DNA of 64,000 bases from Firmicutes bacterium UBA3553. Its GTDB lineage: Bacteria > Bacillota > Clostridia > Tissierellales > Sedimentibacteraceae. The stretch covers positions 252,921-316,920 of the forward strand of contig DFOA01000017.1 in the NCBI GenBank assembly GCA_002381185.1, written 5' to 3'. How positions within the stretch are numbered: position 1 is the stretch's first letter; every line of letters begins with the position of its first letter. A program made the position numbers and the translations under genes. Of this stretch, positions 16,618 to 25,695 are shown one piece after another. The notes under the pieces are model-generated. The model saw only the letters and a program-made list of their open reading frames with translations, was not told the origin of the DNA and ran no database searches.

Positions 16618-17634
16618 ATGACATATCAGGAATTATTGGAGAAGGCAAGAGAAAAAATGTCACCACAATGCAGGGTGTGCAAGGAATGCAACGGGGTTGT
16701 ATGTAAGGGCGAAATTCCCGGAACAGGCGGAAAGGGCAGCGGAGCTGCATTTAAGATTTGTTTGGATTTTTTATCTTCAGTAAAAATCAAACTTGATACG
16801 ATTTATGAAAATGAAGGACAAGATACATCTGTTTCATTGTTTGGAAAAACATTTAAATATCCTTTTTTTGTAGCTCCCATAGGCGGAATGAATTTAAATT
16901 ACAATGGCGCCATAACTGAAACAGAATATGATGAGGCAGTTGTGTTTGGGTCCATAAGTGCGGGAACAGCTGCATTTACAGGCGATGGTGCAAATGACAG
17001 TCTTTTCTTGGACAGCCTTCCGATAATCAAAAAAGCAAACGGTATGGCTGTACCTACAGTGAAGCCTTGGAAAAACGACAAGGTTCTGGAAAAAGTGAGA
17101 ATGCTTGAAGAAGCAAACGCTATGGCATTTGCAATGGATATCGATTCAGCGGGACTGATAAATTTAGCATTGGCAGGCAAGCCTGTGTCGGCGAAAAGTG
17201 TTAAGGAGCTTTCTGAAATAACAAGTGCCACAAAGGTACCATTTATAATCAAGGGAGTAATGACTAAAGAAGGAGCTATAAAAGCTTTGGAGGCAGGTGC
17301 TTACGGCATAGTTGTATCTTCACACGGCGGAAGGGTTTTGGAACATGCTCCTGCAACATGCTCAATGCTTCCTGAAATCAGGGAAGCAGTGGGAGATAAA
17401 TTGAAAATATTTGTTGACGGAGGAATCCGTTCAGGTGCAGATGTGTTCAAGGCAATCGCCTTAGGAGCAGATGCAGTACTGATAGGAAGGCCATATGTAA
17501 TAGCTGCATTTGGCGGCGGAGCAGAAGGCGTTGAATTATATACTGAGAAGATTGGTGCCGAACTCAGAGATGTGATGATTATGTCGGGATGTAAAGATTT
17601 AAGCGACATAACAAGAGACAAAATAATATTTTAA
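16618..17634 (+). CDS. FMN-dependent alpha-hydroxy-acid dehydrogenase/oxidase family protein
   Basis: About 338 aa. ATG 16618 is preceded by AAAGGAGG; the earlier in-frame ATG at 16570 lies inside the repeat. The Cys-rich N-terminus CRVCKECNGVVCKGEIPG is characteristic of a clostridial branch of the lactate oxidase/glycolate oxidase family. FMN-barrel features are FFVAPIGGMN near the start, FIIKGVMTKEGA (phosphate-side lysine), the SSHGGR catalytic His/Arg pair, then FVDGGIRSGADVFKAIALGADAVLIGRPY. The substrate cannot be told; lactate or another 2-hydroxy-acid is likely. The extra cysteines may hold a metal or cluster. Confidence 0.85.
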   Translation: MTYQELLEKAREKMSPQCRVCKECNGVVCKGEIPGTGGKGSGAAFKICLDFLSSVKIKLDTIYENEGQDTSVSLFGKTFKYPFFVAPIGGMNLNYNGAITETEYDEAVVFGSISAGTAAFTGDGANDSLFLDSLPIIKKANGMAVPTVKPWKNDKVLEKVRMLEEANAMAFAMDIDSAGLINLALAGKPVSAKSVKELSEITSATKVPFIIKGVMTKEGAIKALEAGAYGIVVSSHGGRVLEHAPATCSMLPEIREAVGDKLKIFVDGGIRSGADVFKAIALGADAVLIGRPYVIAAFGGGAEGVELYTEKIGAELRDVMIMSGCKDLSDITRDKIIF

Positions 17635-17679
17635 ATAATTGAGGGACATTTGCGAGCCCTCCCGAACGAGGAAATGTTT

Positions 17680-17720
17680 GCACAAAAATCATTGGAAATT
17701 CAGTGATTTTTGTGCTTTTT
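17680..17720 (+). terminator. Rho-independent terminator
   Basis: GCACAAAAATCA (from 17680) pairs with TGATTTTTGTGC (ending 17715), followed by five T. It ends the alpha-hydroxy-acid enzyme transcript. Confidence 0.85.
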
Positions 17721-17723
17721 CTA

Positions 17724-17752
17724 TTGTTAATAATTTGGAAGTGTGATATTAT
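17724..17752 (+). promoter_or_regulatory. Likely promoter of the SulP gene
   Basis: TTGTTA (17724-17729) and TATTAT (17747-17752), 17-bp spacer, directly after the terminator and 36 bp before the start codon. Confidence 0.55.
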
Positions 17753-17788
17753 GCACTGGGTATTATAATATTATATTTGGAGATAGAT

Positions 17789-19432
17789 ATGATTAAACAG
17801 TATTTTCAAGATTTGAAGCTTGAATTCAAAGGTTACAACAGTAAAAAATTTACGCAGGATGCTATGGCAGGTTTGACAGTTACTGCAGTAGCGCTGCCTC
17901 TGGCACTGGCATTTGGTGTCAGTTCAGGTGCTGATGCTGCAGCGGGTCTTATTACGGCAATTATAGCAGGCATATTAATAGGAGGGCTGTCAGGTGCTTC
18001 CTATCAGATTTCAGGACCAACAGGGGCTATGTCGGCAATATTAATGGCTCTTGCAATGAAATATGGATTAAAAGGAGTTTTTTTAGCAGGGTTTTTATCC
18101 GGTATAATTTTACTTACAGCAGCTGCCTTTCGTTTCGGAAAGCTCGTATCCTTCATACCCTCGCCTGTTATTACCGGATTTACTTCGGGCATTGCAATAA
18201 TTATAGCTTTGGGACAAGTAGATAATATTTTTGGAACAGTATCAGCTGGAGAGAATGCGGTGCAAAAGCTTCTATCTTATACTGAACTTGGTTTTACACC
18301 AAATTTGTATGCGGTAATGTTTGGGGTATCGGTTATTGTAATAATGACAGTGTGGCCTAAGAAATGGAACAGATTTCCGTCATCACTGGCCGGTATTATT
18401 ATTGCGCTTGCAGTAAACTGGATTTTTGATTTGCCGGTAAATGTGGTAGGAGATATACCAAGGACATTATTTTCAGAAAACAGACTTACATTTGACATGC
18501 TGACTCTTCCGAATGTAATGAATATGATAAGCCCGGCACTAAGCATCGCAATGCTTGGCATGATCGAAAGCTTATTGTGCGGAGCATCGGCAGGGAAAAT
18601 GAAGAACGAAAAGCTTAATGCGGACAGAGAATTAATAGCCCAGGGTATCGGGAATATGATAATTCCTCTATGCGGCGGAGTTCCTGCAACGGCTGCAATC
18701 GCAAGAACAAGTGTTGCAATTAAATCCGGCGGTCAAACACGGTTAGTCAGCATAATACATTCAGCAGGTCTTCTTGCTTCCATGTTTTTACTGGGTTCTG
18801 TCATGTCTAAAATTCCTTTGTCTGCTCTTGCGGGAGTATTAATGGTCACTGCCTGGAGAATGAACGAATGGCATGAAATAAAGTATATATTTAACAAAAA
18901 GTTTGGTACTGCCATAATAGAATTTGTTGTAACAATGGTCGCAACAGTTATGTTTGATCTGACAATTGCTATATTGATAGGTGTATTTTTGGGAATTATG
19001 ATTTATGTAGTAAAGAATTCTGAATTAAAAATTGATGCGAGCCCTGTAGATATCAAGAGAATAAAAGGGCATGAAGTTTCAGAAAATCATGTTAATACAA
19101 AAATTGTTTATTTGACAGGTCCTCTTTTCTTTGTAACAAGAGAAAAATTGAAATTACTTGCAGAATATGCCCGCAATACTGAAAATATAGTAGTTTCAAT
19201 GCGTGCCGTTACAACAATAGATGAATCTGCAGTCAGTGAATTTAAGGAAGTAGTTAACATAATAACGGGAAGTGGTACAAACATTTTATTCTGCGGAATT
19301 CAGCCCAACGTTAAAGAAATGTTTGACCGTTCAGGAATGACTGAGTTAGTAGATAATGATTTAATATTCTGGGATGCAATAGAAGCATTAAAATATCTGG
19401 AAATAATACAAACAGAAAAAATAACAGCATAG
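17789..19432 (+). CDS. SulP-family anion transporter with STAS domain
   Basis: About 547 aa. ATG 17789 follows TTTGGAGATA at good distance; a TTG at 17777 is in frame but overlaps that site. The membrane domain (about 25-410) has the SulP start DAMAGLTVTAVALPLALAFGVSSGADAAAG and GASYQISGPTGAMSAIL. A cytoplasmic STAS domain (about 430-540) closes the protein, with VSMRAVTTIDESAVSEF. Likely a proton- or sodium-coupled anion (sulfate, bicarbonate or dicarboxylate) transporter; the substrate is not readable. Monocistronic between a promoter and a terminator. Confidence 0.92.
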   Translation: MIKQYFQDLKLEFKGYNSKKFTQDAMAGLTVTAVALPLALAFGVSSGADAAAGLITAIIAGILIGGLSGASYQISGPTGAMSAILMALAMKYGLKGVFLAGFLSGIILLTAAAFRFGKLVSFIPSPVITGFTSGIAIIIALGQVDNIFGTVSAGENAVQKLLSYTELGFTPNLYAVMFGVSVIVIMTVWPKKWNRFPSSLAGIIIALAVNWIFDLPVNVVGDIPRTLFSENRLTFDMLTLPNVMNMISPALSIAMLGMIESLLCGASAGKMKNEKLNADRELIAQGIGNMIIPLCGGVPATAAIARTSVAIKSGGQTRLVSIIHSAGLLASMFLLGSVMSKIPLSALAGVLMVTAWRMNEWHEIKYIFNKKFGTAIIEFVVTMVATVMFDLTIAILIGVFLGIMIYVVKNSELKIDASPVDIKRIKGHEVSENHVNTKIVYLTGPLFFVTREKLKLLAEYARNTENIVVSMRAVTTIDESAVSEFKEVVNIITGSGTNILFCGIQPNVKEMFDRSGMTELVDNDLIFWDAIEALKYLEIIQTEKITA

Positions 19433-19475
19433 AAATATGAACACACATTGATGAAGTCATAGACCTATGCATAAT

Positions 19476-19514
19476 AAAAAGCGGAAGAATCAACTGGGGA
19501 TACTTCCGCTTTTT
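19476..19514. terminator. Bidirectional terminator
   Basis: AAAAAGCGGAAG and CTTCCGCTTTTT arms form a symmetrical hairpin usable on both strands, between the SulP gene and the convergent small gene at 19555. Confidence 0.9.
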
Positions 19515-19554
19515 ATTGAGTGAAATATTTGCTATCCATGATAACACCTTTATC

Positions 19555-19707
19555 TTAGTCTTCTTCTTTTCTTAATCCTCTTTCGTGCATTTCACATTCC
19601 TTTTGGCTGCATTTACTGTCAACATTATATATACATGTGATTGTTCCACATTTTCTAAAAGTCATTTTTGCAACCGCATCTTTAATATCTTTCACTGTCA
19701 TGCTCAT
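19555..19707 (-). CDS. Small cysteine-rich protein (50 aa)
   Basis: Starts at ATG 19707 behind GGAGGTACC, giving MSMTVKDIKDAVAKM...; a longer upstream reading to 19827 has no ribosome site. Four cysteines (CGTITC, then C and C in SKCSQKEC) near the C-terminus suggest a metal-binding knuckle of the DUF1540-like kind, but I do not recognise the family with confidence. No membrane segment. It stands alone between a terminator and a repeat element. Confidence 0.7.
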   Translation of the reverse strand: MSMTVKDIKDAVAKMTFRKCGTITCIYNVDSKCSQKECEMHERGLRKEED

Positions 19708-19921
19708 GACGGTACCTCCAGAATTTATTTGATAATTTATTATATCACTTAAAATGCAATTTGTAAACAATAAAATGCAAAAAATATAAAAAAATTTCAA
19801 GGAAAACACTTGCATTTGCAATTTCAATATTTATAAATTCAGAAAATACAGAATTATTACAGTTAAATACAGTCGGATTATTGGGGAAAAATGCAAGCAG
19901 ATTAGTTTGTACTTCAAAAGA

Positions 19922-19974
19922 TTGAGGGACGGTTCTTTTAAGACCAAAAAGTCTCAAAAAGAACCGTCCCTCAA
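19922..19974. repeat. Palindromic GGGACGGTTCTTTTT-family repeat (full copy)
   Basis: TTGAGGGACGGTTCTTTT...AAGAACCGTCCCTCAA is a near-perfect 53-bp palindrome with inner AGAC/GTCT arms. It lies 12 bp beyond the stop of the purine permease and may serve as its terminator. Confidence 0.9.
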
Positions 19975-19985
19975 AGGCTGTAAGT

Positions 19986-21446
19986 TTATTTATTGATAAA
20001 AGCAAGAACTACGAAGTTTAGCAGAAACAATATTGTTGACACAAGCAATATTGGGTGAATTTCTTTGAACTGTCCCTTGCAAGCTTTAACTATGCAGTAG
20101 AAAATGAAGCCTGCCGCAATGCCGTAAGAAATGCTGTAACCAAATCCCATGAACACTGATGCAAAGAATGCAGGTATTGCTTCATCTAAATCTTCCCAGT
20201 TAATTTTTGTAAATGACGACATCATCATAACGCCGACTATTATTAAAACAGGAGAAGTTGCTGCTGAAGGAACTATTCCTGCAATAGGTGTAATCAAAAT
20301 ACATGCTAAGAATAACAATGCTGTTACAACACTCGTTAAGCCTGTACGTCCTCCTGCAGCTATACCTGCGGCGCTTTCAACATATGTTGTTGTATTTGAA
20401 GTGCCAAATACTGCTCCAACTGATGTTGCTATTGCATCTGCAAACAATGCTTTATCCATTTTGGATTTAAAACCTGTGCTTGTTTCAAGTGATTTCTGGT
20501 CTTCCTCGCTGAATATTCCGCTTCTTCTGCCGGTTCCTATAAATGTACCTATTGTATCAAATGTATCTGACAAGCTGAATGCAAATATAGTCATTAGAAC
20601 AAGAGGAATACGTGAAGGGTCGGTGAACAATGACTGCATTCCTTTAGGACCAAATGCTGCTCCGAATGTAACTCCCAGTTCGGCAAATGCTGTTCCCAAT
20701 CCTGAACTAACTGACATATGAGATAGATCTACAACTCCAAAAGGTATTCCGACTAATGTTGTAGCTATAATACTTATAAGTACAGCACCTTTAACCTTCA
20801 ATACAAGGAGAACAACTAACAGTACAAGACCTATAAGAGCAAGCTGTGTTGCAGGGTTGGTAAAGTCAACGAGGGCCGGTACAATTCCGCCGTTTGTAAC
20901 TACAGAAAAAATATTGCTGTATGTTCCGTCAACTGCAAATGGCTGATTGTTTATTGAAAGTATGTTAGCTCCTTCTGAAGTAAACTGAACAATGTTTGCG
21001 CCTTTGACGCCGATGTAAGCAATGAAAATTCCGATACCGCCGCTGATAGCATTCTGTATGCTTTCAGGGATGGCTTTGATTATGCTCTTTCTGATTTTTG
21101 TAATAGTAATAAACACATTTAATAAACCACATATAAATACCAGTGCTAATGCCTGTTCCCATGTGAATCCAAGGGCAAAAACAACTGTGTATGTAAAGAA
21201 TGCGTTAAGTCCCATGCCTGGTGCCTGTGCGTAAGGAACATTAGCAAACAGTCCCATCACCAAAGTTCCTATTGCTGATGCTATAATTGTTGCTAAAAAT
21301 ACAGCTTGTGATGGCATTCCTGTTGCTGATAAAATTGCCGGGTTAACAAATATAATATAAGACATTGCAAAGAAAGTAGTAAAGCCGGCCATTATTTCTG
21401 TTGACACATTTGTGCCGTTTTCTTTCAGTTTAAAAAAGTTATCCAT
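19986..21446 (-). CDS. NCS2-family purine permease (PbuG/AzgA-like)
   Basis: Membrane transporter of about 486 aa. The start at 21446 follows AGGAGGAATT; readings upstream run into the riboswitch. It has the NCS2/AzgA hallmarks FFKLKENGTNVSTEIMAGFTTFFAMSYIIFVNP, APGMGLNAFFTY (substrate-site motif), ALFADAIATSVGAVFGTSNTTTYVESAAGIAAGGRTGL and about 12 hydrophobic segments. A guanine-type purine riboswitch lies in its leader, so it most likely imports guanine/hypoxanthine or xanthine. Transcribed alone on the minus strand. Confidence 0.93.
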   Translation of the reverse strand: MDNFFKLKENGTNVSTEIMAGFTTFFAMSYIIFVNPAILSATGMPSQAVFLATIIASAIGTLVMGLFANVPYAQAPGMGLNAFFTYTVVFALGFTWEQALALVFICGLLNVFITITKIRKSIIKAIPESIQNAISGGIGIFIAYIGVKGANIVQFTSEGANILSINNQPFAVDGTYSNIFSVVTNGGIVPALVDFTNPATQLALIGLVLLVVLLVLKVKGAVLISIIATTLVGIPFGVVDLSHMSVSSGLGTAFAELGVTFGAAFGPKGMQSLFTDPSRIPLVLMTIFAFSLSDTFDTIGTFIGTGRRSGIFSEEDQKSLETSTGFKSKMDKALFADAIATSVGAVFGTSNTTTYVESAAGIAAGGRTGLTSVVTALLFLACILITPIAGIVPSAATSPVLIIVGVMMMSSFTKINWEDLDEAIPAFFASVFMGFGYSISYGIAAGFIFYCIVKACKGQFKEIHPILLVSTILFLLNFVVLAFINK

Positions 21447-21536
21447 AATTCCTCCTGTTATTAATTTATAAGTAGTTACAAATATTAATCCTTTGTTTAC
21501 TATTTCCAATTTTAATATTAATATATCTTGAAGCAA

Positions 21537-21657
21537 TAAAAAAACGAATAGAGGCCTATTCGCATCATAATCGGACAAAGCAAACTCAATCAATAGTCAA
21601 ACAATTTAAGGCTGTTTGGTAGAAACTTTGGAACCATATTATCCATATTATATTGAT
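21537..21657 (-). promoter_or_regulatory. Purine (guanine-type) riboswitch with terminator
   Basis: On the minus strand the conserved core is present: TATAATATGG, AGTTTCTACC, GCCTTAAA, GACTATTGAT. P1 pairs ATCAATA with TATTGAT (21651-21657 with 21589-21595). P3 pairs CAAACA with TTGTTTG. The residue that reads the base is C (GACTA), as in guanine aptamers, not U as in adenine aptamers. An expression platform follows: CGAATAG/CTATTCG (21545-21562) plus a T-run, a classic OFF terminator. It controls the purine permease starting at 21446. Confidence 0.92.
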
Positions 21658-21735
21658 GCACTAATATTTAATTTTGACTTATGTATTATAGCTTAATTCA
21701 TGCTAATAAGCAATATGTTTTTAGAAAAAAATATA

Positions 21736-21765
21736 TTGACAATGCTTGTACAAACTGTATATAAT
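21736..21765 (+). promoter_or_regulatory. Sigma-A promoter of the ilvD leader
   Basis: TTGACA (21736-21741) and TATAAT (21760-21765) with an 18-bp spacer; predicted start near 21772. Confidence 0.8.
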
Positions 21766-21771
21766 TATAAA

Positions 21772-22039
21772 AATTAAAAGCTTTGACGGAGACAAAAGTA
21801 CTTAAAGTAACTTAAGAGAGCCGATGTGTGGTGCGAATCGGTGTTGACGGGTATAATGATCACTCCAGAGCTTCCGAGCCGAAGTCAGTAGGTGAGGACG
21901 CAGTCCTGCGTTATTGGGATAGAGTTCAAAAATATAATTTTTCGACTTGAATGAGGCGTTTACGCGAAATAGGGTGGTACCACGGAAAGACCTTTCGTCC
22001 CTAAATACATGTTATGTATTTAGCGACGAGAGGTTTTTT
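21772..22039 (+). promoter_or_regulatory. T-box leader, specifier ATC (Ile)
   Basis: Stem I shows GAGAGCCGATGTGTGGTGCGAATCGG, then the specifier ATC in AATGATCACTCCAGAGC, aligned to the GTA and GAC leaders nearby. The T-box GGGTGGTACCACGG is near 21972-21985. The terminator pairs ACCTTTCGTC with GACGAGAGGT, with an inner CTAAATACA/TGTATTTAG stem, followed by TTTTTT (to 22039). It controls ilvD in response to uncharged tRNA-Ile, consistent with branched-chain amino-acid synthesis. Confidence 0.9.
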
Positions 22040-22110
22040 GTTATAAATGGACTACATACGGCCTTTGTCAATCGAAATTAGTTACATCAAATTAGTATCA
22101 GGAGGAAAAT

Positions 22111-23775
22111 ATGAGAAGTGATTCAGTAAAAAAAGGAGTTCAGCAGGCACCTCACCGCTCGCTGTTCAATGCGCTGGGATTTACAAAGGAAGAATTGGAA
22201 AGGCCTTTAATAGGAATAGTAAGCTCACAAAATGAGATAGTTCCGGGACATATGAACTTGGATAAAATTGTGGAAGCAGTTAAAATGGGAGTTGCAATGG
22301 CAGGAGGAACACCAATAGTATTTCCTGCAATAGCCGTATGTGATGGTATTGCAATGGGACATATGGGAATGAAATATTCACTCGTTACAAGAGAACTGAT
22401 TGCTGACTCCACAGAAGCAATGGCAATGGCACATGCTTTTGACGGTCTGGTAATGGTTCCTAACTGCGACAAAAATGTTCCGGGGCTTTTAATGGCGGCA
22501 GCAAGAATCAATGTGCCTGCAATTTTTGTAAGCGGCGGACCGATGCTTGCAGGCAAAATGGGACAGAAAAAAACATGCATTTCAGATATGTTTGAAGCTG
22601 TGGGAGCATACAATGCAGGCAAGATGTCAATGGAAGAGGTTGTAGAATATGAAAACAAAGCTTGCCCTACCTGCGGATCATGTTCAGGAATGTATACGGC
22701 AAACAGCATGAACTGTTTAACGGAAGCACTGGGAATGGGACTGAAAGGAAACGGAACAATTCCCGCTGTTTATTCTGAAAGAATCAGGATTGCCAAGCAT
22801 GCAGGAATGAAAATAATGGAACTTGTTGAAAAAGATATAAAGCCGAGGGACATAATGACAAAGGAAGCATTCTTCAATGCATTGACAATTGATATGGCAC
22901 TTGGATGCAGTACAAACAGTATGCTTCACCTTCCTGCAATCGCACATGAGGCGGGAATTGATCTGAATCTCGACATTGCAAATGAAATCAGTGCGAAAAC
23001 TCCTAATCTGTGCCATCTGGCTCCTGCAGGCAGTACATTTATAGAGGACTTGGATGAAGCAGGCGGAGTTTATGCGGTTATGAATGAATTAAACAAAAAA
23101 GGATTGCTGACAACTGATTTAGTAACATGCACAGGAAAGACTGTGGCGGAAAACATTCAGGGATGCATCAATAAAAATCATGAGATAATAAGGCCGATTG
23201 AGAGTCCATACAGCCGGACAGGAGGCATTGCCGTATTGAAGGGGAATCTTGCTCCTGATACATGTGTTGTAAAGCGCTCTGCAGTTGCTCCTGAAATGCT
23301 GGTTCATGAAGGTCCTGCAAGAGTATTTGACTGTGAAGAGGATGCCATAGAAGCAATTAACACAGGTAAAATAGTTGAAGGAGACGTTGTTGTAATCCGT
23401 TATGAAGGACCAAAGGGAGGTCCGGGGATGAGAGAAATGTTGAATCCTACTTCAGCAATTATGGGCAGAGGCTTGGGAAGCAGCGTTGCTTTAATAACCG
23501 ATGGACGTTTTTCAGGTGCAACAAGAGGCGCTTCAATAGGGCATGTTTCTCCTGAAGCGGCAGTGGGAGGAAACATAGCACTTGTCGAAGAAGGAGATAT
23601 AATAAAAATAAATATAGATGAAAATACAATAGATTTTATTGTTTCTGATGAAGAGTTAGAAAAAAGAAGAGCAAGCTGGAAACCGAGGCAGCCTAAAATT
23701 ACTACCGGATACCTTGCAAGATACGCGGCTTTGGTTACATCAGGCAACAGAGGGGCAGTGCTGGAAGTAAAATAA
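22111..23775 (+). CDS. ilvD: Dihydroxy-acid dehydratase
   Basis: Fe-S dehydratase (554 aa, full length) making the 2-keto acids for isoleucine and valine. Start ATG follows AGGAGGAAA. The cluster/metal ligands are visible in VPNCDKNVPG and CPTCGSCSGMYTANSMN, and the C-terminal GRFSGATRGASIGHVSPEA holds the catalytic Ser region. Preceded by an Ile T-box; no other ilv genes are adjacent, so it is a single-gene unit. Confidence 0.97.
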   Translation: MRSDSVKKGVQQAPHRSLFNALGFTKEELERPLIGIVSSQNEIVPGHMNLDKIVEAVKMGVAMAGGTPIVFPAIAVCDGIAMGHMGMKYSLVTRELIADSTEAMAMAHAFDGLVMVPNCDKNVPGLLMAAARINVPAIFVSGGPMLAGKMGQKKTCISDMFEAVGAYNAGKMSMEEVVEYENKACPTCGSCSGMYTANSMNCLTEALGMGLKGNGTIPAVYSERIRIAKHAGMKIMELVEKDIKPRDIMTKEAFFNALTIDMALGCSTNSMLHLPAIAHEAGIDLNLDIANEISAKTPNLCHLAPAGSTFIEDLDEAGGVYAVMNELNKKGLLTTDLVTCTGKTVAENIQGCINKNHEIIRPIESPYSRTGGIAVLKGNLAPDTCVVKRSAVAPEMLVHEGPARVFDCEEDAIEAINTGKIVEGDVVVIRYEGPKGGPGMREMLNPTSAIMGRGLGSSVALITDGRFSGATRGASIGHVSPEAAVGGNIALVEEGDIIKINIDENTIDFIVSDEELEKRRASWKPRQPKITTGYLARYAALVTSGNRGAVLEVK

Positions 23776-23843
23776 ATGTCATCCTGATATGATGAAGAAT
23801 CTCTTAAAAGGAGATTCTTCACTGTGATCAGAATGACATTTTT
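23774..23843. terminator. Bidirectional terminator between ilvD and the ABC permease
   Basis: An inner GAAGAATCTC/GAGATTCTTC hairpin sits inside outer AAATGTCAT.CTGA/TCAGAATGACATTT arms; A- and T-runs on the two sides allow use in both directions between convergent genes. Confidence 0.85.
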
Positions 23844-25005
23844 ATTCATATCTTAATGCATCTACGGGTTTTAATTTTGAGGCCTTATTTGCAGGATACA
23901 ATCCGAAGAATACTCCTACTGCTAAGGAAAATATGAATGCTCCTAAAATAACAGGTATATTGATTGCATAGCTTATTCCCATCATATTGCAGATTACATA
24001 TGAAGCAGCAACACCGGAAGATGCTCCTATTATACCTCCGACGCCGCTCATTACTGAAGACTCTATTAAAAATTGAATCAATATATTCGCCCTGCCGGCA
24101 CCTATAGCTTTTCTGACCCCTATTTCCCTGGTTCTTTCGGTTACGGTTACAAGCATAATATTCATAATTCCTATGCCGCCTACTAAAAGTGAAATACCCG
24201 CAATACCTCCAAGCATTGCTGTCAGCATTCCCGTTACTTCACTTAGTGTTTCAAGCATCTCATCCTGGCTGAACACTCTGTAGGAATCCTCGTCTTCAAA
24301 ATAATCAAAAAGATAATTTTCTATATTCTCTTTTGCGGAAACAGATTCCTCAGCAGAATTTGCCTGTACGGTTATGCTGTTTATTGCATTTGTATTGTAC
24401 TGTCTCATTAAAGAAGTTACAGGAACAATTACAATTTCATTGCTGTCGCCTGCTATGGAGCTACCTTTATCTTTAAGTACACCGACGACGGTGTATTTTT
24501 CGCCGTTGATGGATATTTCCTTATTAATAGGATTGTCTTTGCCAAATAAATCTTCTGCGGTTGTCAACCCGATTATAGCAACTTTATTTCTGTAATCAAC
24601 ATCAATGGGATTTATTGCCCTTCCGGAGCCTATTTCATAATTATTGATGCTCATGTAATTTTCATTTCCGCCTGTAATGCTTACGGTTGTTGTTTCCAGA
24701 TCATATTTGACGGTAGCACTGGTTGTGTAAACAGGCGTTACGCTTTTAACGCCTTCCAGCTTTTCAAATGCACTTACATCGCGGTATTTAATTGATTCTC
24801 TTCTTCCGAATACATTAACGCTTATAATGTTTGAGCCCATGCTTGATATACTTTCTGTGACTCCTGACGTTGCACCCTGTCCTATGGATATTAATACAAC
24901 CACAGCAAACACACCTATTATTATTCCAAGCATTGTAAGGAATGTTCTCATTTTGTTGGATAAAATAGACTGAAAGGCCATTTTTGTAACACTTTTTATA
25001 TTCAT
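23842..25005 (-). CDS. MacB-like ABC transporter permease (FtsX fold)
   Basis: 387 aa. It starts MNIKSVTKMAFQSILSNKMRTFLTMLGIIIGVFAVVVLISIGQG, the standard MacB/LolE entry. A large extracytoplasmic domain (about 50-260) is followed by three helices near the C-terminus with IMNIMLVTVTERTREIGVRKAIGA. It is the last gene of a minus-strand operon (adaptor, ATPase, permease). Likely a Gram-positive tripartite-like exporter of peptides or drugs; the substrate is unknown. Confidence 0.92.
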   Translation of the reverse strand: MNIKSVTKMAFQSILSNKMRTFLTMLGIIIGVFAVVVLISIGQGATSGVTESISSMGSNIISVNVFGRRESIKYRDVSAFEKLEGVKSVTPVYTTSATVKYDLETTTVSITGGNENYMSINNYEIGSGRAINPIDVDYRNKVAIIGLTTAEDLFGKDNPINKEISINGEKYTVVGVLKDKGSSIAGDSNEIVIVPVTSLMRQYNTNAINSITVQANSAEESVSAKENIENYLFDYFEDEDSYRVFSQDEMLETLSEVTGMLTAMLGGIAGISLLVGGIGIMNIMLVTVTERTREIGVRKAIGAGRANILIQFLIESSVMSGVGGIIGASSGVAASYVICNMMGISYAINIPVILGAFIFSLAVGVFFGLYPANKASKLKPVDALRYE

Positions 25006-25023
25006 AACTATTTCCTTTCCCGG

Positions 25024-25695
25024 CTAAATATTGCTGTTAAGAAGCAGACCGTCTTTAATTGTGATTGTTCTTTGAGCTTCCATAGCTACTTCATTGTCGT
25101 GGGTAATGAGGACTATAGTCTTTCCTTCCTTGCTCAGCTGCTTAATTAAATTCATTACGTCGCTGCCTGATTTTGAATCCAAGTTACCTGTAGGTTCATC
25201 AGCAAGAAGTACAGGAGGATCTCCAGCCAGAGCTCTTGCAATGGCAACACGCTGCTGCTGTCCTCCTGACAGCTCTGTAGGTTTGTGATTCATTCTGTCA
25301 CTAAGCCCAACCTTTTCCAGTGCATCAATGCTTCTTTGTCTTCTTTCCTTATGATTCATGCCTCTGTATATAAGAGGAAGTTCCACATTTTCCAATGCCG
25401 TCAGCTTCGGAAGGAGGTTAAATTTTTGGAATATAAAACCTATTTTTTGATTTCTTATTTTAGATAATTGTTTTTCATTGTAGGTGCTTATTTCTTTTCC
25501 GTCCAGATAATATTCGCCTGTGGTTGGGGTATCAAGGCACCCAATCATATTCATAAGTGTTGATTTTCCTGAACCGGAAGGTCCGATTATTGCTAAAAAT
25601 TCACCTTCATCCACATGCATGGTTATGCCTCTTAAAACCTGAACCTGCACCGAACCCATGTCGTATGTTTTTGTAATATCCTTTAAATCTATCAT
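25024..25695 (-). CDS. MacB/LolD-like ABC ATPase
   Basis: 223 aa. Walker A GPSGSGKST, Q-loop FQKFNLLP, signature LSGGQQQRVAIARALAG, Walker B VLLADEPTGNLDSKSG and H-switch THDNEVA are intact. The start overlaps the adaptor's stop by 4 bp. It energises the neighbouring FtsX-type permease. Confidence 0.94.
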   Translation of the reverse strand: MIDLKDITKTYDMGSVQVQVLRGITMHVDEGEFLAIIGPSGSGKSTLMNMIGCLDTPTTGEYYLDGKEISTYNEKQLSKIRNQKIGFIFQKFNLLPKLTALENVELPLIYRGMNHKERRQRSIDALEKVGLSDRMNHKPTELSGGQQQRVAIARALAGDPPVLLADEPTGNLDSKSGSDVMNLIKQLSKEGKTIVLITHDNEVAMEAQRTITIKDGLLLNSNI